From contig JACKQL020000002.1 of the NCBI GenBank assembly GCA_018296165.2, forward strand, positions 1,798,001-1,862,000: a stretch of 64,000 bases of DNA, given 5' to 3'. Positions within the stretch are counted from its first letter, which is position 1; each line of letters opens with the position of its first letter. Of this stretch, positions 1 through 11,500 are shown piece after piece. The notes beneath the pieces were generated by a model. It was not told the origin of the DNA. It saw only the letters and a program-made list of their open reading frames with translations, and ran no database searches. This stretch comes from Termitomyces sp. T153 (Eukaryota > Basidiomycota > Agaricomycetes > Agaricales > Lyophyllaceae). Made by a program: the position numbers and the translations under genes.

Positions 1-209
1 CCCTCCCCTACTGTTCCTGACCCCATCATACACCTCCGACCCCCCCTACCCTGGTTCTCTGACCTGCCCCAAAGCACCACAATGACTCCAGGATTGCCTG
101 TGTCTCCAGCTGACCCCATTAAAATATCACTGCAGCCCACTCCTTGATTGTACCTGACACCCATTGACCCTGCACAGCCCCATCGAGTCCTGCTGCCATA
201 CCTGCCATC
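1..209 (+). repeat. Truncated family A-type LTR fragment
   Basis: This stretch matches the middle of the family A LTRs at 8048-9088 and 18016-19037 (shared runs around the segment reading CATACACCTCCGACCCCCC). It starts before the window and stops at the first base of the next LTR at 210. No coding content is seen. Confidence 0.75.
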
Positions 210-1335
210 TGTCATGACCCATTCACTGGACCCCCGCACATTGTCCAACAACCCCCTGCCCCCCCAGAACCTCCCCTGACACCTTGCCAAACTTCCACAG
301 TGCTCCACGCCTACTCCAGCTAACTCCGATGGCCCCCTGGCCAACTCCGACATCTTCCCCACAGTCAGCAACGCTTCTCCAGGATCTCCTGAGCCCCTGG
401 GACCATTTCCCTGCTATGCCTGACCCTGTTACACATTATCAACTTGACACCCTGGTTCCTCTGACTTACTTTGAAGTATCACAATGACCTCGGAATGGCC
501 TGTGTCACCAATTGATCCCATCAACATATCAATGCAGCCCGCCCTCCAATTGTAACCAACACCCATCGACTCCGTCGAGCTCCACCAAGCCCCGCCGCCA
601 CAGCTGACATTCCCCAGAGCTCTTCAGTAGTCAGTATATAAGACATAGAGTAGCTCTTCATACTCTAGTCTTGAGATTGCTTAACATTACCTATGGTCTG
701 ATTGTTTCTCTCTCGTGTTTCATGTTCCATGTCTTGTCTTCTCACTCTCAGTCTCCTGGTCTTGTCTTGTCTCTATTCTGTTATCATTTTCGTTATCATT
801 TTGTATCTCTGCCTGAATCTATTTTCATTCTCATCTCCATCTCATCTCAACTCCATCTCATTTTGTTTGACTCCATCTCGTCTCGTTTGATCCATCCTGT
901 CCATTGTGTTCCTATCTTTCCCAACCTTAACGCCTTCACAAACCCCACAATTACAATTACAAATCCCAGACACTCCTTAACCAACTCTGGACCTTGCTAC
1001 ACACTCGGCTCCGACCTCTATCAACCCCTGTTGATCCCCCATCAAACTTTGGCTCCGCTTCCATCACTTGCATAGCCTCCGCCTCCTCTACACCCACAAT
1101 ACTTGCATACAGACTTGTGCCTGAACCCCACCAAGCCCGTCCCCCTTCCTGCAGCTCATCCCCTACTCCTCCGGACCTCCCCGGACTTGCTTGGATCAAT
1201 CTCCACCAACTATCCTCATAAGTCCCCAGTGTTTGGAACACCTCCGAATGCCCAGTTGTCAGTGCAGGGAATCATGTCTGCCTAGTAAGGACTCGCCCAG
1301 TGTAGCTGAGCCCCCATGGTCAGCAGAACCTGACA
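210..1335 (+). repeat. Ty3/Gypsy LTR, related to the solo LTR at 25998-27168
   Basis: The segment begins TGTCATGACC and ends with the block CAGTGTAGCTGAGCCCCC followed by AACCTGACA, the same termini as the other family A LTRs. A TATA-like CAGTATATAAG lies near 633. It resembles the solo LTR at 25998-27168 more closely than the LTRs of the full element, so it is a subfamily. The flanking five bases (CCATC left, AGGGG right) do not match, so it is not a simple solo LTR from one insertion. ORFs called inside it are low-complexity and not genes. Confidence 0.8.
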
Positions 1336-1420
1336 AGGGGTGCTTACATTCTTTACAAACTAGATGGGTCCATCCCACACTGCCCTGTCACTACGTTCTT
1401 CTCGAGGTCTCATTCTGTTA
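1336..1420 (+). pseudogene. Gypsy family B pol tail fragment
   Basis: Read on the plus strand this gives a peptide like YILYKLDGSIPHCPVTTF, which matches the end of family B pol at about 43210-43290 (YILCKLDGPVLHHPVAAF). It lies directly against the LTR, which suggests recombination between elements. Confidence 0.55.
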
Positions 1421-1854
1421 GAAATCGCTCAAAATAAGTGAGGAAAACTAACAGCAACGAAGTTAAGTCTTGAATCAAACTTTATATATGTAGAATAAAG
1501 GGGCATTTGTCTTGTAATGTAATCGAGCTTGTGATAAGCATAGACAGTCCATGATATGATGAATAGGGACTTCAGAAAAGGGGAATGCAAGTAAGACTTT
1601 AATAGAATAGCAATGAGAATTGAAAGGGGTATCTGCTATAGTCCGAACGAGCCGACTAAATATCAAGTCAGAATAAAGGTGAATCATGACACATCTATTG
1701 ACGTCTTAGTGAGCCAATATTGCATCAGCTTCCACAATATTTCTGGAAGTTGGACACTTTCCACACAAGTTGCATTCCCCATCCAATCAATCTCTAAAAG
1801 AATCCTACACCCTCCCCAAACCAAAAGCTCTTTGCCCGCGATTCAAACTAAAAC
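1421..1854. other. Intergenic sequence 3' of RPN7
   Basis: AT-rich sequence between the repeat remnants and the RPN7 stop codon. It probably includes the RPN7 3' UTR. No gene or repeat is recognised. Confidence 0.5.
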
Positions 1855-3389
1855 TTAATAAAGCACCTTACTCAACCTCTGCACCTCGTTGAGTAACACA
1901 TCCCCCTGCTTAATCACACTCTCATACTGCGCCTGCTTCATCGACGGCCGTGTTGTCTCTACAATCCCATGCACCTTGTCTATCGAAGCGTGAAGACGAC
2001 CGTTTGCGATGAAGCGGGATAGTTCGCTGTGGGCACCTTGGCGTCAACCTCCACAAATATTCTTCCAGACGATGGGAACCCACCTATCAACAAACTCGAT
2101 ACTAACACCGAAGGCCCTACTCAGACTCTCCATCGTGAGACTCTGATAGCTCTCGAGCAATTGGCTGTATGCAAGAATGCGCATCTCGCGGATGTAGAAC
2201 CGCGCGTGCGGAGAGAGGATCCGTGAGGGGAGGAGTAGGGTTTGTTCAAGTGTTGCTAAAGGCGGTGACATTAGCAGCTTGCTTTTTATGATACGAGGAA
2301 AGAAGAGGGAAAGGAAGGAGAAGAGAGCAGGGAGTAACGCACCGAGGGCAAGGAAGAACTTATCATAGTGGCAGTCATACAGGTTTTTGATGAGGTCGCC
2401 GAGAATCGGGAGGTCTGGTAAGACCTGATTTACTTCTGGGGCATTAATGATCTATCCCTATGCGTTAGTCTTCTCTCAAAAACCAAAAAATCAAAGACGA
2501 ACAAAACACACACCTTCTTCTTCAACTCCACCCTCCCCAGAGTCAACGCATTCGCTACAACCGTGAATGCGACAAAATCGTTATAAGGCAAGAGCTCTGT
2601 CGCTGTAAAAGTTGAGAGCGCGTCGCAGAGGAGCTCACCGCCGCGTTTAAATCGGCGAAGGGTGAGGAGGTGTAGGCCAGTGTAAACTTTGAGGCGGTTG
2701 CGCCGATCCCAATCACCGCCTTCGTCTATTAGGCTGTGGGTACATGAGTGCGTTAGCGCTAAATTAGCTCTCTGGGTTTGGGACACACGCTTCGGCCTTG
2801 GAGAGAGACGTCATGATGAGGTCGTTGTCGCCGAAGAAAAAACCGATGCGGACGAGGGTGAGTACGATGTCAATTCGTGAGCCTAGACCAGGTGTTTTTT
2901 CGAGTGCGAGTCTTTGGGCTTCTATTGCCCGTTCCTACCCACTGTTATAGATCTCATATAACAAACAGGACAGGGAAGAGAGAAGGCACCTTATCACCAA
3001 TCCTCGTCAAATAATTCGCCCTTGCCTTCAACGCATCAGAAATCTCAGACTCTCCCTCCGTCTTCGTAGCCTCCTCCAACCGCTCATCGAGTTTCTTCAG
3101 CTCGTCCGCGTTTGTGCTTTCCATTGATGAGAGCAGTGCAGGGTCGGGTGGGAGCGCAGAGGATGTGCTCGTAATTATTCTGTAGTATGGTGCCATTTCT
3201 ATACTCCGTCCCAGTGAGCATGATGAGGAGCATGAGCATGAAACGGAAGAGCGTACGATCAGCAGAAATCCCCTTCAAAAGCTCCGTCCGCGCATTATCG
3301 TGCAAATGCGCAAGACTTGGCTGTGTAAGTGTGAACAACTGCTGAGAGAGTACGAGATTCGGTATAGGAAGGACCACTTCATCTGCCAT
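1855..3389 (-). CDS. RPN7: 26S proteasome regulatory subunit RPN7 (PSMD6 orthologue)
   Basis: This subunit of the 19S lid is a PCI-domain scaffold that holds the deubiquitinating lid together in cytosol and nucleus. The ATG at 3387-3389 opens [20 protein letters not shown]. Spliced exons then give the family sequence [14 protein letters not shown], an acidic helical repeat ending [12 protein letters not shown], the block [20 protein letters not shown], then [20 protein letters not shown] and the C-terminal PCI part with [34 protein letters not shown] and [12 protein letters not shown], ending SKVLY. I place at least six short introns, for example 3199-3256 and one starting at 2989; inner borders are read by eye. 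The reading frame is intact once spliced. It faces RPN6 head to head, which fits shared control of two proteins of one complex. Confidence 0.95.
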
Positions 3390-3528
3390 CTTCGTCGTCG
3401 TCGAGGAAAACTGAATAAACGGGGTATTTACAGTGTTTCTTGCCACAGGACGCGTCATCCATATTTTCCCACGCCCCCGACGCGTGTCCTCTTCAGTGTC
3501 GGTTCCCTTACTGTCATCTCCATCCACG
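3390..3528. promoter_or_regulatory. Compact shared promoter between RPN7 and RPN6
   Basis: Only 139 bases separate the two start codons, so both genes must start transcription from this gap or inside each other. It contains two identical ACGCGT hexamers at 3450-3455 and 3480-3485. It also holds TTGCCACAG near 3440, which on the other strand (CTGTGGCAA) overlaps seven of nine positions of the yeast proteasome box GGTGGCAAA. That a site of this kind works here is inference. Confidence 0.6.
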
Positions 3529-5498
3529 ATGTCCGCGCCCACGCCAGCTGAGCTGCTAACACAAGCGGAAGCTGCTGTAACGACCAACCCAGCGCATGCT
3601 GAAGCCCTGTATAAGCAGATTCTGAACGAAGCTGCAGGTGCCGTGTTCTCTCCTACTGGTTTCGTTTGTTACAAGACTGACTAACGGCAATTAGCCTCAG
3701 CATCCGATGAATTGAGAAATGAAGAAAGTGCGCAGAGTCTACGAGAACAAGAGACAGCGCTGCTTAAACTTGGAGAGTTATATCGAGATCAAAAGTCTGT
3801 TCTCTTGTCTTGTTGAGTGCTAACAGAGTGGTATGTATTGATGTACGACTAGGAATGCACAGGGTCTAGCAGAAATAATAACCTCATCTCGTGCGTTTAT
3901 GTCTTCCACCGCAAAAGCCAAAACCGCCAAACTCAGTCCGTCCTTTCATTCCTCGTTTCTTCATCTGTTCTCACCCACATCCAGTCCGCACCCTCCTAAA
4001 CTTCTTTACTCCAATCCCGAACAGCACTCCCCTTCAGATAACAACCCTCCAAGATAACATCACCTGGTCCAAGCGCGAAAAACGTATATTCCTCAAACAT
4101 TCTCTTGAAACAAGGCTGGTCGCACTGCAGTTGGAGGCGGGACAGTATAAACAGGCCTTAGGGATGATAGAGGGATTATTAGCGGAGCTGAAGAGGTTGG
4201 ATGATAAAATGGTTTTGACGGAGGTGCATTTGTTGGAGAGTAGGGTTTATAGAGGGATCGGCAATTTTGCAAAGGCGAAGGTACGGTTTCTACCCCTTTC
4301 TTCCACCTTTAGGGATGCCTTAGCTTAACCCCCTCATACGCACAGGCAGCACTAACATCTGCCCGCACTGCAGCCAACTCGATCTACTGCCCCCCGCCCC
4401 TCCAATCTGCTCTCGACCTCCAATCCGGCATCCTCCATGCAGAAGACAAAGACTACACCACCGCCTACTCGTACTTCTTCGAGGCCTTTGAGAATATGAG
4501 TGCACAGGGAGAGGAGGGCGCGCTCGGGGCGTTGAAATATATGCTTTTGTGTAAGGTTATGCTGAATCTCGTGAGTCTTTGTTTTGTGCTTCTCTTCTAT
4601 CTTTTGTGGGTGTGGGTGTAGAATGCAGACTGATGAGGTATTGTGGGGCAGCCGGAAGACGTAACGAGCCTCTTGACGATCAAACTCGCGGTTAAATACG
4701 CCCAACTCCGTGAAGTCGAATCAATGCGTGCGATCGCGCTCGCGCATCAGGCGCGCAATCTTGCTGATTTCGAGCGTGTGCTGAGGGAGTACAAGGATGG
4801 TGAGTCCCCTTCTCTTTCACGCCAGGGACACCCCACAGTCCTAGACCCCAACCAGGACGCTAACGCGCCCAAAAGAACTCTCCTCGGACCCAACAATCCG
4901 CTCGCACCTCGCTGCGCTGTACGATACACTACTCGAGCAGAACCTTCTGAGGATCGTGGAGCCTTATTCGGTCGTTGAGATTGCGTATGTTGCGGAGCAG
5001 GTCGGACAGGGGAGGCAGAGTGTTGAGGCGAAGTGAGTTCTTTTGGTTCCAGAAGATGCTTACTTGTTCACACAAAACAGGCTGTCGCAGATGATATTGG
5101 ATAAGGTCCTTCATGGTGTTTTAGACCAAGGGCGAGGGTGTCTTATATTGTTCGATGAGCCCGAAGCAGATGTACGTTTGTTCTCTTATCTCTTTCCATT
5201 CTTTTCCCGTCCCTTCCCTTCATTCCTACTTATTGGATAACTTCCCCGGTTGCCTACCTCTACCTCTTTTCCTCCATCGTCTGCTCAGCTACCTACCCTG
5301 TTCCTACCTAGAATGTCAATCTCCAATACTGACATTGTTGCTACTCCGTAGAACACATACGGCGCCGCGATTGAAACACTTGTGCAGGTGGGCAAAGTCG
5401 TCGAGTCACTCTATGCCAAGGTATGTCGCTCTCCTTTTCTTCCTTCTTCTTGCGGGCTGTTGGTGATATGTTGGCTGTAGACGGTGAAGATTTCATAG
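3529..5498 (+). CDS. RPN6: 26S proteasome regulatory subunit RPN6 (PSMD11 orthologue)
   Basis: This lid subunit bridges the 19S lid to the 20S core and stabilises the complex. The ATG at 3529 opens [20 protein letters not shown]; spliced exons continue with [58 protein letters not shown] (a hallmark block), [20 protein letters not shown], the TPR-like helices, and the PCI winged helix with [20 protein letters not shown] and [19 protein letters not shown]. The last exon, 5481-5498, encodes TVKIS and a TAG stop. About eight introns of 45-140 bp are present. No lesion is seen. It is paired divergently with RPN7. Confidence 0.95.
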
Positions 5499-6839
5499 GC
5501 TTAGTGGGATTTGACAGTGAAGGTTGCGGTAGGCGATTGTGATACCTTGAATGTGATTGCTAATTGATTTCTGGTGTCTTCATTGTCATATGATCAAGCA
5601 TAGAGAGTAAACAGGAGAGAAGTCAAAGAAACGCAATGTCGGGAATGCCAGTTTGAATGATCTAGTGCCAGTTTGAATGATCCGGCCATATAATATTTAG
5701 TAGAAATCGCCAACGGCAGAGACGAAGGTCCGAAGTCGTATGTACTCCGATAAAGTCAAATTGTGGTAAATAGATTGGGCAAGATGATGGGGGGTTACCC
5801 AGGGTAAAAATTAGTTTACCCTACTCACTTTACATCTTCACACGTCGCCCACTCCATTGGTCACTTCAGTTCATTGTTCATTATTTTGTTGCATGCATAT
5901 ACCACACTCACTGCTGGCAACCAATAGTTTTGCCTGAGGAAATACTGAAAAAGAAACCTGTTATGCCATTTTCAAGCAATGTATTTCCAATTCTAAACAA
6001 TGGGAAAAGCCTTTTTTGTTGTTGGAGTGACTATTCCAGGTTTTTCTTACCCATCTGCACCTTTTTTTCCATGATTTCCCTCTGCATATGACCTGTTCTT
6101 CCCCATACTCTTTGGCAACTTTATTTTCCACTGCATGCAATCCTTATTTCAAGTTACATCATTTGCATTGCCCCTATCCTTCTTCTTGTATGTATCCTTC
6201 CTTCTTGCAACCTTATGATATGCCAATTCTGGCATCTTCTATGTCAAATATTGACCAAATGGCCACAACATCTGACAACTCCCAGAGTGCATCCATCTCT
6301 GTTGGGAGCAGATCAACCATGTTGGAAGCCTGCAAATCCAAGGTCATGCTTCACAAAAATGACAAGGCCTGGTGACTTTCCTGCAAGCAATCCAGTTGAT
6401 CCAGGCCTGTCCTGACTTGCACCAAGAGCCAGTACTCCAGACAAATCTGGTGAAGCCCATCCCAGACAAACACACTTGCTAATGCAACACATCCACCAAG
6501 CCTCAGTGGTGCCAAACTATTCTATGGAGGTCAGTACATCTCAGACACTAAGAGAACTGCCACTCACCTAGGATCTGGATCTAGAGCTTCACTGCCTAGT
6601 TGACCAGCCACTCTTGCTGCTGGGCCACCTCTGTGAGGTTCTCCAACTGACAAGAACCCACACTCTGCTCTAGCCCTGCTGAATCCATGCACTGAGCCTA
6701 TTTTCATGTTGTGTTGCCTCCTAAATTCCCCTCACCCTGATCAACCTGCCCAAACCCCAAGACCCCCTTGCTCTGGGCCACCAAAACCACCTGCACCCTA
6801 ACCTCCCAAAGTTTCATCAAGTAAGTCTGCATCTCCTGC
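5499..6839. other. Intergenic sequence grading into degenerate repeat
   Basis: The first 330 bases are host-like 3' flank with a short direct repeat (TGCCAGTTTGAATGAT, twice between 5647 and 5684). From about 5830 the sequence turns CpG-poor and AT-rich like the repeat block. Short peptides rich in Ser and Pro can be read but none is recognised. It may be the gag part of the family B copy that follows. Confidence 0.45.
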
Positions 6840-7452
6840 CCATGTTCTGGGACTTACAACCACCACTCCCAACTCTTCTTCTAACAATGTTGCTATGGAC
6901 ATCTTTGTTTACTATCCTTTCCCCACTGTATTTGTCACTAACAAAGCTAAACATAAAGGTGTCCAGGTCAAAAAGAAATACAAGCATATTGCCTTGAAGA
7001 CCAAACCTGTTGCTAGCCAAGTGTCAGAACTTTTGCATCAAGTGCAAAATTATTGGCAACTCCTTAGCAACCATGCCACCTCTCGACCCAAATCCATCAC
7101 CTTTTGTACTGACTGGACAATTTACTGATAAGCCTAAAGCAACTTTTGTTAGTAAACACAACACTAGCTTCCTTACTAGCAACAAACTTAATGTTTTGGT
7201 CAACCTTGTTGCTAAGCAAAATCAGGCCTTTGCTTGGGATGATTCCACATGTGGCAGCTTTCAACCCAATTTCTTCCTGCCCATATGCATTCCAACTATA
7301 CAACACATCTTTTGGGTTCAGCACAAGTGACCTATCCCACCAGGCCTCAAGAAAAAAGTTTGCAAAATCACATGTGACAAGATCAATGCTGGCATCTATG
7401 AGCCCTCAAACTCTGCCTACCACTTGCACTGGTTCTGCATTCTCAAGAAGAA
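6840..7452 (+). pseudogene. Gypsy family B pol fragment (before and into RT)
   Basis: Frames on the plus strand give FVTNKAKHKGVQVKKKYK, FLTSNKLNVLVNLVAKQNQA, AFAWDDSTCGSF and KINAGIYEPSNSAYHLHWFC. These are the segments just before and at the start of reverse transcriptase in the family B copies at 33400-34000 (minus) and 40480 onward (plus). Frames are broken. The match stops at about 7452 where a minus-strand LINE fragment begins. Confidence 0.75.
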
Positions 7453-8042
7453 TGGTATCCTAGCAGCAACAAGCACCAGTCCCCTAAGCAGAATAATACA
7501 AGTGATAACATTAAACATATTCAGCTGTGCTGTACATACATTGTGCCCTCCTGGCACCATGTTCATCTCTCCTCCTCTCCCTTGCTTCCTTCTCTGTCTG
7601 ATCTGTCCTCCTCCACTCTTCCCATGTGTTCATCTTCCTTCTCTCTCTCCTCTATCCTCCAATACTCCTCATATTCCTTGTCCTCTTCTCCTGTGTCTCC
7701 TCCCTCTTCTTCCAGCATTGGTTTTGGCATGTTTTCTGATCTTGGTGTTCCTGTCTTCATGAATGCTCCAGATTTGGCTAGGAATTTGCCCAGAGCATTG
7801 ATCCCTTTAGGTGTGCTCATGGCTCTCCCATATCCATCTCTTCATCTATTTTTCTCAGGATGTCTCTATACTCTTTGTATCTGGGACATTTCTTAATGAT
7901 GTGCTCTCTCATTTGTAATCTTTCTCTGCATAGACATCCTATGTGTTTAGTAGGGACAAATCTAGCATAGTACTCACCAATAAAGGCATGAAATGTTCAG
8001 CATTGGATCAGTCTTGCAAATACTTCTTTTGGAAAGTCTTGT
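7453..8042 (-). pseudogene. LINE fragment, C-terminal part of ORF2 (right piece)
   Basis: On the minus strand the region at about 7850-7940 reads ERLQMREHIIKKCPRYKEYR, the His/Cys end typical of RNase H-bearing fungal LINE ORF2 proteins. The reading continues across the family A insertion into 19043-19250, where the RNase H end lies. Stops are present. The element is 5' truncated and was split by the Gypsy insertion. Confidence 0.7.
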
Positions 8043-8047
8043 ACATG
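8043..8047 (+). repeat. Target site duplication (left) of Gypsy A
   Basis: ACATG here is repeated as ACATG at 19038-19042, directly outside the two LTRs. This shows the element inserted as a unit. Confidence 0.92.
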
Positions 8048-9088
8048 TGTCATGACCTGCTCCCCAGACCTCTGCCATTACTCCCAGCCCCCTCGTTTCC
8101 CCAGAGTCCTTTCCAATGCCCCGCCCAACTTCTCCAACCCTCTGTGCCCACTCCAGGTAACTCTGATGCTTCCCCAGCAAACTCTGACAATCCCCTGGCC
8201 AACTCCGATGCCTTCTCCACAGTCATTGACACTTTCCCTGAGTCCCTGGAACCCTGCCCCACTGTTTCTGACCACGTCATACACCTCTGACCCCCCCTAC
8301 CCTGGTCCCCTGACCTGCTCCAAAGCACTATGATGACTCTGGAATGGCCCACGTCCCCAGCTGATCCCATCAGAATATCACTGCAGCCCACCCCTTGATC
8401 GTACCCAACACCTGTTAACCCTGTGCAGCCCCATTGAGTCCTGCCACCATGCCCGCCATCCTCCAAAGCTATCTAGTAGTCAGTATATAAGTCATAGAGT
8501 AGCTCTCCATACTCTAGTCTTGATATTACTTGCATTTACTGGTTTCTTGTATCTTGTGTTTCATTCTATCTCTGTTTCTATTTTTAGTCTCAAATCTATC
8601 TCTTTCTCTGTCTTGTCTCACCTCATCTCTGTCTTGTTTCAACTGTCTATATTTCCTTTATTTCTCTAAGTTCCTTCCATCTCTGATGTCAGTACAAACT
8701 TCGCACATGCACCACAATCCCCAACATTCTTACAACAACTTCAGACCTCACTCTTTGCCCGGCTCCAAACCCATCAAGTCTTAATTGATCCCCTGTCAAA
8801 CTCTGGCTCCACCCCCATCCCTAGTGAAGCCTCTGTCTACCCCACAATCTATTTACACACTTATGAACTTGTTTCCTGATGCCTGCCCAAGTCCAATGCT
8901 AGTACACTTGGTCTTAGACTTCCCCAGAACACTCTGGACTTGCTTGGACTGCTCCCCTTAGCTTCCCCTCACAAGTCTCTCCACTCCACACCAACTCTGG
9001 AGCACTAGGTTATAAGTGCAGGACATCATGTCTGCCTAGTAAGGATTCACCAGTGTAGCTGAGCCCCTGTCATCAGTGGAACCTGACA
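8048..9088 (+). repeat. 5' LTR of Gypsy A
   Basis: It starts TGTCATGACC and ends AACCTGACA. The TATA-like CAGTATATAAGTCATAG lies near 8480. It is about 1041 bp against 1022 bp for the 3' LTR. Differences are mostly transitions, which suggests an old insertion hit by cytosine deamination. Confidence 0.93.
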
Positions 9089-9121
9089 TAATATCAAGAC
9101 TCCCCCCTTATCCCATTCTCA

Positions 9122-11500
9122 ATGTCTGCATATAACCCCACATACAACCCCACCAGCTATCTAACCGACATCTATGGTCAGCCAGTTCCTGAAAATCCTT
9201 ACACCCCATTCTACTCAGGCCCTCCTGCAGATCAGTACATTCCCCGCCACTGGACTCCTGACCCCAACCAGGCATTCTACACACCCTCCATCAGCCAGGG
9301 AATCTCTCTGGGCTGGCACTGCTCTCAAGCATTCTCCACTGATGATAACAACTCCCACATGTACTCTGTAGAATACTCCACAGCACTCCCCAACCCCACT
9401 TACCTTCCTCCTGCCCACTACTATGCATACTCAGTTCCTGCTACAGCCCCAGCCCCTCCAGAGCACCCAGATAATTATTCTCCCCCTCATCTGCCATTCT
9501 CTGCTCAAGTTTCCTCATCTCCCAGACAGCAAAGGGTCAAAGCCTATATCCAACAGTGTGACAAAGTCCTCCACTTCCTCTGCCTCTCTCCTACAGAGTT
9601 CACAAGATGTGCCTGCACTCTTCTTGTCAACCTAGGCTACTCTGACACCTCTGCAACTCTGGAAGTTTGGGCAGATCAACTCCTCAACTTCCACAAACAC
9701 TATCTGCAAGAGAACCTCCTGGAAACTACACAAGGCACTCTGGGCATTGATGCTAATTTATAGAACAAGCTCTGCACATTGGTTGAAGAAATCCACACCA
9801 GTCTAAACCCCCACCCCTTCAAAGCTCCTCTGGACCCCTCCTGCTCCTTCCATGTGCAACACAAGGAACTCATCAGAGCACAAAGTGAAGCTCCACCTCC
9901 CATTCCCCGCCAGCAGGAAGAACTCAATGCAGCCTCCAGCATCTTGAGGAACCTCAACCCTATGGGGGGATTGTTCAACCAACCCACCACCCACACTTTG
10001 GCCCTCTCTGCCTGTCCCCAGGCCAACTCTGTCCCCAGGCCAACTCTGTCCCCAGGCCAACTCTGTTCCCAGCACCTTTCAAACATGGGATCAGTCCACC
10101 ATCCCCAAACTCTGCTCCCAACAACTGCCTCTGCACATTGATGATAATAACCAGACTCTTTCCTACATCAACAAGCCTGGCAACCCTGCCAATGAGCCTG
10201 CTCTGCACAACGGCCCTCCGTGGGACAGACCTCCCCACTTTGATTACTTTGGACCCCCCACCCCCAGAGGACCCCCTCCCCCTTGATGGGCCCCAGAGCC
10301 TCCTCTAGAGAATGCAGGCTGACTCCTCAGCAGACCCCCTGGAGGATGCAGGCTGGCTATGGACAACTTCCCTCCCCCAGCACAGAAACAGGAACAATTA
10401 TTATGACTACTACAATGCTGGACCCCTGCCAACACACTGGCTCGGGAAGGAAAACTCAACATCCAGAAGCCCAAACCCTTTACTGGCTGTGACCCCCAGA
10501 AATGGTGTATCTTCCTAACTCAGTGTTTAACTATGTTCCAAGCTAAGCTCATTACCTTCCAACTTGAGAGCTCATGAGTAGCCTTTGCCACATTATATTT
10601 GCAGAGTATCACCTTCAACCACTACATGGCACTACTCCAGTTTGACCCCAACAACCCCGTACTCTCCAATTGGCTAGCTTTCACCCAGGAATTCTCAAGT
10701 AAGTTTGGCATCTTTGACACTAGTGGAGGTGGAGGAAAATCTCTTCAACCTCTAAATGTGCGACAACAAATGCTTCATGACTTTCATTGTATGATTCAAA
10801 TGAGAAGCCTATGAAAATAGGTGGAACTACAATGCTCTCTGCTTTGCCCTTCATCATGCCCTGCCTCAATGGATCAAGAATGTCCTTCACCTTGCACCCA
10901 AGCAAACCACCTATGATGGGTACAAGGCACTTGTTACCCAGGTCAACTAATGTTACTGGGAAGATTGCAGCAAAAACATGGCACTCCAGACCTCATGGAA
11001 CACCTCTAATAACACCAACTGGCAGGCTGGAGCAACCAATGGCATTCAATCCTTGATCCCCGCCAACCCTGCCAATCCTGTGCCTTATTTCTCTCCAGGC
11101 TGAGGGGCTACCAGCACCAATTGACCCCCAGAACAATGCCCACCTGCCCAGCTCAATGCTGCCAATCTCCACAAGACCCCAGAGCTCCTGGATGCTGACC
11201 CTGATGACCACAATGACATTCCAGACCCCACCAACGATCAAGAAGCCCTATGCACAAACAAGATTTGGGATAGGCCATGGATCAACATACTGGAGGAGAT
11301 ACAGGAGAAATGATGGAAAGAGGGCATATGCATCCTATGTGGTGAGCAGGGGCACTTTATCTGCAGTTGTCCTAAATGACAGGTGATGGGACACACTGTG
11401 TGGATGATCAATAGAGAAGACTGCAATTACTAATTTATGAAAAATGAGTTGGCGGTTTAGGTCTTGAAGATGCACTAGACTGTGGACCAGACTCTGATGT
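9122..11500 (+). pseudogene. gag of Gypsy A, with zinc knuckle
   Basis: Gag packages the element RNA in the particle. The ATG at 9122 opens a 213-residue Pro/Tyr-rich segment, followed by Pro-rich linkers, a capsid-like part (NIQKPKPFTGCDPQKWCIFL, then a stretch ending near 10814) and a zinc knuckle at about 11328-11370 reading CILCGEQGHFICSC (CX2CX4HX4C). Stops occur at about 9761, 10139, 10516, 10813 and later. A short direct repeat (CCCCAGGCCAACTCTGT, three times) sits at 10015-10070. It is not functional as it stands. Confidence 0.82.

Noticed and set aside
671..1075. Plus-strand open stretches inside the LTR at 210-1335
   Set aside because: Low-complexity Ser/Leu-rich readings caused by C/T-rich LTR sequence; no domain; the same stretches occur in other LTR copies in broken form.
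7563..7820. Minus-strand 85-residue acidic ORF
   Set aside because: It lies in the 3' part of the LINE fragment. The Glu/Asp run is from simple CTC/TCC sequence and no start or family supports a gene.
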